From contig NZ_CP040428.1 of NCBI RefSeq assembly GCF_005671395.1, positions 4,092,001 through 4,156,000 of the forward strand: 64,000 nucleotides of DNA, given 5' to 3'. Positions 57,118 through 64,000 of the stretch are shown here, piece after piece. Below the pieces are notes generated by a model, which searched no databases, was not told where the DNA came from, and saw only the letters and a program-made list of their open reading frames with translations. Every line of letters starts with the position of its first letter. Position 1 is the stretch's first letter. The translations under genes and the position numbers were made by a program. Source of the stretch: Jejubacter calystegiae (GTDB lineage: Bacteria; Pseudomonadota; Gammaproteobacteria; Enterobacterales; Enterobacteriaceae).

Positions 57118-58911
57118 ATGCTAAAACGCAGCCTCTCTCCCCTGACCCTGTCCAACCAGCTGGCGCTAATCGTGCTGCTGCTTGCGGCACTGGGCGGCGC
57201 GGGACTAGCGCTGTCGGCCTGGCTGGGCCAGGGGCTACAGGGGAGCGCCCACGCCATCAATAAAGCCGGTTCTCTGCGTATGCAGAGTTACCGACTACTG
57301 TCGGCGGTACCGCTCCAGCCCAAGGATGAACGGCTACTGGAAGAGATGACCAGAACCGCTAACAGCATCCAGCTGCGCGATGCTGCCCGTAACGACCAGC
57401 AAAGTCGCCAGCTGGCAGCGCTCACCGACTACTGGCGTACCATTCTGGCCCCGGCCCTGAAGAATGCCCGGGATCGCGACGAGGTCAGCGCCAAAGTCGA
57501 CGCCTTCGTGGGTTATATCGACGAACTGGTCACCGCCTTCGACCATACCACCGAGCTGCGCATCCACCACGTCATCATGCTGCAACTGGCGATGGCGTTA
57601 CTGATGGGGCTACTCCTTATTTTCACCGTGGTATGGCTGCGCCAGCGCCTGTTTAATCCGTGGCGCCAGCTGCTGGAGATGGCTGCCGCCATTGGTCAAC
57701 GTAACTTCAACCACCGGGTGCGGGTACGCGGGCGCGACGAAATGGCGACCCTGGGCGATGCCCTGAACAGCATGTCCGACGAGCTGGCGGAAAGCTATGC
57801 CGGGCTGGAGCAGCGGGTGGCGGAAAAGACCGCCGGACTGGCACGCACCAATCAGATGCTCTCCTTCCTCTATAACGCCAACCGCCGCCTGCACTCCCAG
57901 GCCGGTTTCTGTCAGCGGGTCACGCCGGTGCTCAACGAACTACGCACCCTCACCCCGCTATGCGAAATCGAACTGCGGGTCTACGAGCATGACGACGAAG
58001 AACACTACCAGGAATTTACCCTGCGCCCGGATGCCGACTGCCCGCACGACGACTGCCAGCAGTGTTCCCGGCATGAGCCGGAGCCGCACGGCGCTACCAC
58101 CGCGCTGAAGTGGCGCCTGACCGACAGCCATACCCAGTATGGGCTGGTGCTGGCCCAGTTACCCCTGGGTAGTAGCCTGAGTCTGGATCAGCAACAGATG
58201 GTGGATACCCTGATGGAGCAGCTCACCACCACCCTGGCGCTGGAGCGTCAGTCAGAGCGTCAGCAGCAGTTGGTCGTGATGGAGGAGCGTTCCGCCATCG
58301 CCCGGGAGTTGCACGACTCCATCGCCCAGTCCCTCTCTTGTATGAAGATGCAGGTCAGCTGTCTGCAGATGCAGGGCGAAGCGCTACCTGAGCAAAGCCG
58401 CGAACTGCTGGGGCAGATCCGCAATGAACTGAATACCTCCTGGCGCCAGTTGCGAGAACTGCTGACGACTTTCCGCCTGAAGTTGACCGAGCCGGGGCTA
58501 CGCCCGGCATTGGAGGAAAGTTGTCAGCAGTTCAGTACCCGTCTGGGCTTTCCGGTCACGCTGGATTATCAGCTACCGCCGCGCCGGGTACCGGGGCACC
58601 AGGCCATTCACCTGGTACAGATCGCCCGCGAGGCGCTCAACAATACCTTTAAGCACGCCGAAGCCAGCGCCGCTGGCGTCAGCGTTACCCAGAATGACGA
58701 CCAGATTCGCCTGACGGTCTGGGACAACGGCCGCGGCATTACCGGCAGCGGTGAAAAAAGTAACCACTATGGCCTGATCATCATGCGCGATCGCGCCCAT
58801 AGTCTGAAGGGGGATTGCCAGGTTCGCCCACGCACCGGCGGCGGTACCGAGGTGGTGGTAAGTTTTATCCCCGAAGCCCAACTCTCTTCTACAACAGGAG
58901 CAAATACATGA
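57118..58911 (+). CDS. narX: Nitrate/nitrite sensor kinase NarX
   Basis: A 597-residue membrane histidine kinase. TM1 is about 14-37. The periplasmic P-box [17 protein letters not shown], which binds nitrate, follows it, and TM2 is about 152-172. A Cys-rich central module ([13 protein letters not shown]) and the HPK7-type H-box [18 protein letters not shown] follow, then the ATPase domain with [10 protein letters not shown]. The ATG at 57118 matches E. coli; in-frame starts upstream (57043) are rejected. It is coupled to narL (ATGA). Confidence 0.97.
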   Translation: MLKRSLSPLTLSNQLALIVLLLAALGGAGLALSAWLGQGLQGSAHAINKAGSLRMQSYRLLSAVPLQPKDERLLEEMTRTANSIQLRDAARNDQQSRQLAALTDYWRTILAPALKNARDRDEVSAKVDAFVGYIDELVTAFDHTTELRIHHVIMLQLAMALLMGLLLIFTVVWLRQRLFNPWRQLLEMAAAIGQRNFNHRVRVRGRDEMATLGDALNSMSDELAESYAGLEQRVAEKTAGLARTNQMLSFLYNANRRLHSQAGFCQRVTPVLNELRTLTPLCEIELRVYEHDDEEHYQEFTLRPDADCPHDDCQQCSRHEPEPHGATTALKWRLTDSHTQYGLVLAQLPLGSSLSLDQQQMVDTLMEQLTTTLALERQSERQQQLVVMEERSAIARELHDSIAQSLSCMKMQVSCLQMQGEALPEQSRELLGQIRNELNTSWRQLRELLTTFRLKLTEPGLRPALEESCQQFSTRLGFPVTLDYQLPPRRVPGHQAIHLVQIAREALNNTFKHAEASAAGVSVTQNDDQIRLTVWDNGRGITGSGEKSNHYGLIIMRDRAHSLKGDCQVRPRTGGGTEVVVSFIPEAQLSSTTGANT

Positions 58912-59558
58912 GTCACCAGGAAGCATCAACCATCCTGCTTATCGACGATCACCCGATGCTGCGCACCGGTGTGAAACAGCTGATCAGCATGGCCCCCGAT
59001 CTGAGCGTAGTGGGCGAAGCCGGCAATGGCGAGCAGGGCGTTGAACTGGCGGAATCCCTCGACCCGGACCTGATCCTGTTGGATCTCAATATGCCCGGTA
59101 TGAACGGTCTGGAAACCCTGGATCGGCTGCGCGAAAAATCACTGTCCGGCCGGGTGGTGGTCTTTAGCGTATCGAATCATGAAGAGGATGTGGTCACTGC
59201 CCTGAAGCGCGGCGCCGACGGCTATCTGCTCAAAGATATGGAGCCGGAAGATCTGCTGAAGGCCCTGCATCAGGCCGCGGCGGGCGAAATGGTGTTAAGC
59301 GAAACCCTGACCCCGATACTGGCCGCCAGCCTGCGCGCCAACCGCGCCACTTCCGGGCGAGACGTGTCGCAACTCACCCCGCGCGAGCGCGATATCCTCA
59401 AACTTATCGCCCAGGGGCTACCGAACAAGATGATCGCCCGCCGCCTGGACATTACTGAAAGCACCGTAAAGGTACACGTAAAGCATCTGCTGAAGAAGAT
59501 GAAGCTGAAATCGCGGGTCGAAGCGGCGGTCTGGGTTCACCAGGAGCGGATCTTCTGA
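58908..59558 (+). CDS. narL: Nitrate response regulator NarL
   Basis: A 216-residue response regulator. The receiver domain has Asp59 in [10 protein letters not shown] with the acidic pair IDDH and Lys109-type YLLKDM. The LuxR-type HTH at about 150-210 ([22 protein letters not shown], then [19 protein letters not shown]) binds TACYNMT-type heptamers such as those upstream of narG and narK. It overlaps narX by four bases and ends five bases before the convergent ychO. Confidence 0.98.
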   Translation: MSHQEASTILLIDDHPMLRTGVKQLISMAPDLSVVGEAGNGEQGVELAESLDPDLILLDLNMPGMNGLETLDRLREKSLSGRVVVFSVSNHEEDVVTALKRGADGYLLKDMEPEDLLKALHQAAAGEMVLSETLTPILAASLRANRATSGRDVSQLTPRERDILKLIAQGLPNKMIARRLDITESTVKVHVKHLLKKMKLKSRVEAAVWVHQERIF

Positions 59559-59563
59559 CAGCC

Positions 59564-60970
59564 CTACTCGTCGGGCAATAACTGCCAGCGCGAATCCTGC
59601 TCAGGCGCAATATCCAGCGGCGCCTGCGGCTTCAGGGTTACCCAGTTCGAGGTGACGCGCTGCCCCTTCTCATCCTCGACTGTCACCGACAGTCGCCAGC
59701 TATTTTCCGCTTCAGCCGAATTATCCCAGGCCGGCAGAATCACGGTCCAGCCTTCCGGGTTATTTCTATCCGCCGGCGGCGTCAGACTCAACGCCTGGGT
59801 ATCCCCCTGCCAGGAAAGGCGGCGAATACCGTAGCGGGAATTTACCTGTAGCTTAAGCACCACCGAATCACCGGCATGCAGCTGCCACGGCGGCGTTGCC
59901 AGATACACCGACAGCGTCTTACGCTGGCGGAACTCCATAACAGGCGCGCCGCTGCGCTCGACATTGTCATAACGGCTACCGCGCAGCGAGGTAGCGGGCA
60001 CCACCTCATCGGCAGAGAGCTGTTTGGCCATCGAAACGCCGAAGCGGTAGTTCAGCTTAAAGCCCAGATCCTCCTGCACATCCCCCTTTTCCCCCTGCTT
60101 ATGAGAGGCGGTCAGAGTAATTAGCGGAATCGGGGTATAGCTCAGCCCCAGCTTCACCGCCATGGGATCCCGGTAGCCGTTGCCGTTGCGAAACAGATCG
60201 ACATTATCCCCGAAGTACTGTTCCAGACTGACGCTGGTATTAATATGACGATAGAACGGCAGACGGGCCTGAGCGGTAATATCGTAACCGTGAGCCATGC
60301 GTGCCTGTTGGCTGATATCGCTCATCCGCCAGTCACCCAGCGGATGATAATAGTTGGCGGATAGCCGCAGATTCTCGCCCCAGGCTTCGGCTCCCAGGCT
60401 GGCCCGCCGCAGGCTGTCGTCGAATTCGTTATCATAGAAGGTGTTGTAGCCCAGCAGCCAGTCACCCGCCACCCAGCGCTGCCCCATGCCCAGGTTGCCC
60501 ACCAGCCCCTGATTCAACTGGCTGACGCCCACCTGGCTCCAGGTCAGATAGTGGTCGGTATCCTGCCAGGGGGTAAACAGCGAACCGCTACTGCCGGTAA
60601 ACTCCCCTTCCTGATCCACCTTCAGCGCCACATCGGCATTGCCGTAAGGCGAAAGCAGTGACTCCGCCTCGCTGGTCACCCGGGTCGCCAGGGCATCGCG
60701 CAGATGGTCCAGGGCAAACAGCCGCGCCCGTTCACTGGTATGGAGATCGCTATCGGTCATGCTGGCTTCGCCAAAGGCTTTAGCCATGGTGGCGATTTTT
60801 TTTTCGGTGGCCGAATTGTCCGGCGCCGATCCGAGATCGGGCAGGCTATCCCCGTTATTATCAAAGGGATTTTGGGCCTTCTGCATATAGGAATCCCCGG
60901 CAGCGATACCGGGACTGGCGTGGCAGAGCGACAGCAGAAGCGTGAATGTGCAAAAAGATGGATACCGCAT
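59564..60970 (-). CDS. ychO: YchO, inverse-autotransporter beta-domain protein
   Basis: A 468-residue invasin/intimin-family protein with the inverse-autotransporter barrel but without the long adhesive Ig-repeat passenger. A signal peptide (MRYPSFCTFTLLLSLCHASPGIAA) is followed by an alpha-helical plug, then the barrel (GVSQLNQGLVGNLGMGQRWV, SLGAEAWGENLRLSANYY and GYDITAQARLPFYRHIN), and one C-terminal Ig-like domain of about 100 residues. The ATG at 60970 is chosen because the signal peptide begins there; the frame is open to 61042. In E. coli it is linked to biofilm and adhesion traits. Confidence 0.93.
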   Translation of the reverse strand: MRYPSFCTFTLLLSLCHASPGIAAGDSYMQKAQNPFDNNGDSLPDLGSAPDNSATEKKIATMAKAFGEASMTDSDLHTSERARLFALDHLRDALATRVTSEAESLLSPYGNADVALKVDQEGEFTGSSGSLFTPWQDTDHYLTWSQVGVSQLNQGLVGNLGMGQRWVAGDWLLGYNTFYDNEFDDSLRRASLGAEAWGENLRLSANYYHPLGDWRMSDISQQARMAHGYDITAQARLPFYRHINTSVSLEQYFGDNVDLFRNGNGYRDPMAVKLGLSYTPIPLITLTASHKQGEKGDVQEDLGFKLNYRFGVSMAKQLSADEVVPATSLRGSRYDNVERSGAPVMEFRQRKTLSVYLATPPWQLHAGDSVVLKLQVNSRYGIRRLSWQGDTQALSLTPPADRNNPEGWTVILPAWDNSAEAENSWRLSVTVEDEKGQRVTSNWVTLKPQAPLDIAPEQDSRWQLLPDE

Positions 60971-61144
60971 ATAAAGGTTGTAGCTACTTCCTGAGAATCC
61001 GGGTTCGACCAACGACACGAGCCTGAACCGCGAGTATAACATAACAGTGGGTCGGCGCCGCTCCCGTGAATCGACGGACTTTAGCTGAAAAATCGGCGGG
61101 ATGTGCCAGACTTATGCCAGCCATCCCCGATCGCCGAGGCCTCC

Positions 61145-61687
61145 ATGCACACTCGCTATCTGATGTTATTCTGCGCGTTATGCGGTATGCCCGCGCTGGC
61201 AGACACGCCATTCCGCCTGAGTTCGCCCGACTTCACCGACAACGCCCACCTTGCTCCGCGCTTCGCCGGTAACGCGCCTGACAATCCCAACTGTACCGGT
61301 GAAAATCACTCTCCGGCGCTAAACTGGTACGACGCGCCAGCGAATACCCGTAGCTTTGCGCTGCTGATGCACGACCCTGAAGGGGCGAAGGGGCTGGGCG
61401 TCACCCATCTGGTGGCCTACAACATTCCGGCATCCAGCAGCGGCTTTGTTGCCAATGATCTGCGTGACGGCAAGGGCTATACTGGCGGCACCAATACACC
61501 AGGCAACCAGCGCTGGCACGGCCCCTGCCCGCCTCCGGGCACCAGCCCTCACCACTACACCTTTACCCTGATAGCCAGCGATCTGGAGCCCAACTTACCT
61601 GCCGGACTCACCCGGGAAGCGCTGATGACGCGCCTGAAAGGCCACGCCCTGGGCGCGGCCGGGCTGGTGGGGCGCTTTAGTCAGTAG
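61145..61687 (+). CDS. Periplasmic PEBP/YbhB-YbcL family protein
   Basis: A 180-residue phosphatidylethanolamine-binding-family protein with a signal peptide (about residues 1-21, ending GMPALA). The mature part has the family motifs: SPALNW, LLMHDPEGAKG, THLVAYNIP, and the ligand-pocket WHGPCPPPGTSPHHYTFTL. E. coli YbcL shares the periplasmic location. The ATG at 61145 lies behind GAGG. Its stop directly abuts that of the convergent nasA gene with no room for a terminator. It is not in the E. coli gene order here. Its function is not established. Confidence 0.88.
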   Translation: MHTRYLMLFCALCGMPALADTPFRLSSPDFTDNAHLAPRFAGNAPDNPNCTGENHSPALNWYDAPANTRSFALLMHDPEGAKGLGVTHLVAYNIPASSSGFVANDLRDGKGYTGGTNTPGNQRWHGPCPPPGTSPHHYTFTLIASDLEPNLPAGLTREALMTRLKGHALGAAGLVGRFSQ

Positions 61688-64000
61688 TCAGCCTGCACTT
61701 TTCAGGCAGTGACGTAATTCCGGCAGGCAGGAGCCGCAGTTGGTGCCACAGCGCAGTCGTTGGCCCAGCGCCTCGGTGGTGACGCAACCCCCGGCGATAG
61801 CGGCCGCTATGGCGCGCTCCCCCACGCCGAAGCAGCTACAAATTAACCGCCCTTCGCCGCCCTCTCCTTGCGGCGCCTGCCCGGCCAGCAGAGCGTGGCA
61901 CTGACTCGCATCGCCGCAAAACGCGGACGCCACCCAGGGAATATCCACCTCAGGCAGCCGCTCTGCGCTATAGAATGCCAGCATCAGGCGCTCCCCCTGC
62001 CAGGCCAACAGGTGCACAAACCCCGGTCCGGCGGCGTGCTGAATCAACCAACCGCGCTGCTGGCACTGCGCCCTGATCCAGCCTTCCGGGTCGCCTTCTC
62101 CAGCCAGATGATAATGATCGCAGCCCTCCACTGGTCGCCGCCACCACTGGATCTGGCTGTCAAAGGTCGGCGCTTCCCGGCACAGCAGCTCGCCCTGCCA
62201 GCGCGGACGCCAGGGCTCCACCCTGACCGCCGTCTGCTTACTTTCCGGTTGCCCGGAGTGCGGACAGCAGGCGGCACTTACCAGGGCGTTCACCCGCCCC
62301 TGACCGGCAAAGCTGTCGGTCCAGTGCATGGGCAGAAACAGCGAACCGGCGAGCTGCTCGTCACTCACCCGCACCCGGACGGCGATCCATCCCTGAGGGG
62401 AGACGACTCGCGCCAGTCCCCCCTGCCTTAGCCCGTATCGCCGGGCATCAGCCGGGGCGATTGCCAGTTGCGGCTGTGGCGTATGGGCCATCAGCCGCGG
62501 CACCGCACCGGTGCGGGTCATGGTGTGCCACTGATCGCGCAGTCGTCCGGTATTAAGCAACAGCGGATAGTGGCGCCCAACCACGGCTCGGGGCAACTGC
62601 GGCTCAACCGCCACCAGCGCCGCCCGCCCATCTTTGCGCCAGCCTTCCCGTTCAATCAGCAACCGGTCCGTCCCCTGCGGATGCTGCGCCGTAACCGGCC
62701 ACTGTACCGGTTTCAACTGGTCATACTGCTGCTGGCTCAACCCTGCCAGCGCGCTGATATCAAAGGCCCGCTGGCCCTGATTTTCAAAGCCGGAAAGCGC
62801 TGCATGCTCGCAGAAAATCTGCTGCGGATGCTGCCAGGCGAAGGCGTCGCCATAGCCCAGCCGCCGGGCTATCTGTGCCACTATCCACCAGTCGGCTCTG
62901 GCTTCCCCCGGCGCCGGTAAAAAGGGGCGCTGGCGGGAGATCCGGCGTTCCGAATTGGTCACCGTGCCGTTCTTTTCCCCCCACGCCAGCGCCGGGAAGC
63001 GTACGTGGGCATAGCGTGAAGTATCAGTCTGTGCCGCAACTTCCGAGACAATCACCAGCGGACAACAGGCCAGCGCCTGATTAACCCGCAGGCTGTCCGG
63101 CAGCGACACCGCCGGGTTGGTGCCCATAATCCACACCGCCTTAACCTCTCCCCGCGCAATGGCATCGAACAGCGCCACCGCATTCAGTCCAGGGGTCTGC
63201 GCAATGCGTTCGCTGCCCCAGAAACGCCGCAGGCGAGCGATATCTTCCGGCACAAAATCCATATGACAGGCCAACTGGCTGGCGAGCCCCCCCACTTCGC
63301 GGCCGCCCATGGCATTGGGCTGACCGGTCAGCGAAAAAGGCCCGCAGCCAGGGCGCCCGTAATGGCCGCTCGCCAGATGCAGATTAATAATGGCGTTGCT
63401 CTTGTCGCTACCGCTGGTGGACTGGTTAATACCCATGGTCCACAGCGTTATCATGCTATCGGCGGCGCACAACCAGTCGATAAGCTGACGTAGCTGCGCT
63501 TGCGGCAGTTGGCAGAAATCGGCGCAGGCGGCCAGATGCCAGGGCTCTGCCGCCGCCAGCGCCTGCTCCTGTCCGGCAAAGCGCACCGCCGCCAGCGGTT
63601 TGCGGCGCACCACCTCACGCAACAACCCATTAAACAGCGCCCCGTCGCTGCCCGGACGCAATGCCAGGTGCAGGTCGGCGCCATCGCAGGTGGCGGTGCG
63701 TCTGGGGTCAATGACCACAATTTTCATTTGCGGCCGCCGCCGTTTCGCCTCCAGCACACGCTGCCACAGCACCGGATGGGCCCAGGCGGCATTAGAGCCG
63801 GTTACCAGTAGCAGGTCAGTCTGCTCCAGATCCTGGTAGCAGCCGGGAACGGCATCGGCACCAAAGGCGCGCTTATAGCCCACCACCGCCGAAGACATGC
63901 AGAGCCGGGAATTGGTATCGATATTGGCGCTGCCGATAAATCCCTTCATCAGTTTATTGGCAACGTAATAGTCTTCGGTCAGCAGTTGCCCGGAGGCATA
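61688..64000 (-). CDS. nasA: Assimilatory nitrate reductase large subunit, partial (5' end outside window)
   Basis: A molybdopterin oxidoreductase of the Nas/Nap group. The visible C-terminal 770 residues include MKGFIGSANIDTNSRLCMSS, VTGSNAAWAHPVL, NQSTSGSDKSNAI and the MGD-binding C-terminal domain LLNTGRLRDQWHTMTRTG. The last 60 residues form a BFD-like 2Fe-2S domain: CSCFGVGE, then CGTNCGSC. Klebsiella NasA has this extra cluster, whereas the E. coli periplasmic NapA does not. The N-terminal 4Fe-4S Cys motif lies outside the window. The frame continues past 64000. It probably belongs to a nas operon extending to the right. Confidence 0.93.
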   Translation of the reverse strand, partial: YASGQLLTEDYYVANKLMKGFIGSANIDTNSRLCMSSAVVGYKRAFGADAVPGCYQDLEQTDLLLVTGSNAAWAHPVLWQRVLEAKRRRPQMKIVVIDPRRTATCDGADLHLALRPGSDGALFNGLLREVVRRKPLAAVRFAGQEQALAAAEPWHLAACADFCQLPQAQLRQLIDWLCAADSMITLWTMGINQSTSGSDKSNAIINLHLASGHYGRPGCGPFSLTGQPNAMGGREVGGLASQLACHMDFVPEDIARLRRFWGSERIAQTPGLNAVALFDAIARGEVKAVWIMGTNPAVSLPDSLRVNQALACCPLVIVSEVAAQTDTSRYAHVRFPALAWGEKNGTVTNSERRISRQRPFLPAPGEARADWWIVAQIARRLGYGDAFAWQHPQQIFCEHAALSGFENQGQRAFDISALAGLSQQQYDQLKPVQWPVTAQHPQGTDRLLIEREGWRKDGRAALVAVEPQLPRAVVGRHYPLLLNTGRLRDQWHTMTRTGAVPRLMAHTPQPQLAIAPADARRYGLRQGGLARVVSPQGWIAVRVRVSDEQLAGSLFLPMHWTDSFAGQGRVNALVSAACCPHSGQPESKQTAVRVEPWRPRWQGELLCREAPTFDSQIQWWRRPVEGCDHYHLAGEGDPEGWIRAQCQQRGWLIQHAAGPGFVHLLAWQGERLMLAFYSAERLPEVDIPWVASAFCGDASQCHALLAGQAPQGEGGEGRLICSCFGVGERAIAAAIAGGCVTTEALGQRLRCGTNCGSCLPELRHCLKSAG

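Overview
The window is chromosomal DNA from an enteric gamma-proteobacterium (Enterobacteriaceae or a close relative). Gene content and order follow the 28-min region of the Escherichia coli map almost gene for gene: topA, yciN, sohB, yciK, btuR, rluB, yciO, trpH, the trp operon, ompW, yciC, yciB, yciA, tonB, yciI, clsA, yciU, oppABCDF, ychE, adhE, tdk, hns, galU, rssB, rssA, ychJ, purU, two tRNA-Tyr genes, narGHJI, narK, narXL and ychO. It is not E. coli, Salmonella or Klebsiella themselves: trpG and trpD are separate genes, ugd sits between hns and galU, and yciQ, yciGFE and kch are absent from their E. coli positions.

Layout. 1-6.4 kb holds topA (cut by the window edge), small conserved genes, cobalamin adenosylation and a 23S rRNA pseudouridine synthase. 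6.4-11.3 kb is an accessory block in the place of yciQ. It holds a remnant winged-helix regulator, a VWA/lectin-like protein without a signal peptide, an orphan BasS/PmrB-like sensor kinase that has lost its phospho-accepting histidine, and an OprB-type sugar porin. 11.4-19.7 kb is yciO-trpH facing away from a complete trp operon with TrpR operator, leader peptide and attenuator. 19.7-22.7 kb is a second accessory stretch: an Lrp-type regulator divergent from a DUF2000 gene, two small orphan genes and a probable non-coding transcript, followed by ompW. 22.9-29.0 kb holds envelope and metabolic genes, plus a well-formed candidate small RNA between yciI and yciY. 29.1-34.6 kb is the oligopeptide permease. 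35.1-38.9 kb is ychE and adhE; the adhE leader carries a 15-bp long-range inverted repeat. 39-46.9 kb is tdk, hns, ugd-galU, rssAB, ychJ and purU. 47.0-48.3 kb holds two identical tRNA-Tyr genes followed by a HicAB toxin-antitoxin pair. 48.3-59.6 kb is the respiratory nitrate island with FNR and NarL sites. The right end holds ychO, a periplasmic PEBP-family protein and the 3' part of an assimilatory nitrate reductase.

How the genes work together. NarX and NarL sense nitrate and, with FNR, drive NarGHI (respiration) and NarK (transport). The nasA-type gene at the edge adds nitrate assimilation next to respiration. TrpEGDCBA makes tryptophan from chorismate. Opp imports peptides. AdhE removes fermentative reducing power. 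RssB delivers RpoS to proteolysis. GalU and Ugd form a two-gene route from glucose-1-phosphate to UDP-glucuronate.

The most unusual material is the 6.4-11.3 kb block. Its BasS-like protein has Ser in place of the catalytic His and Gln in place of the second Glu of the metal-sensing ExxE motif, yet its ATP-binding domain looks intact. It adjoins a VWA/lectin protein of unknown role. All functional statements rest on recognising sequence families by eye; no database search was run.
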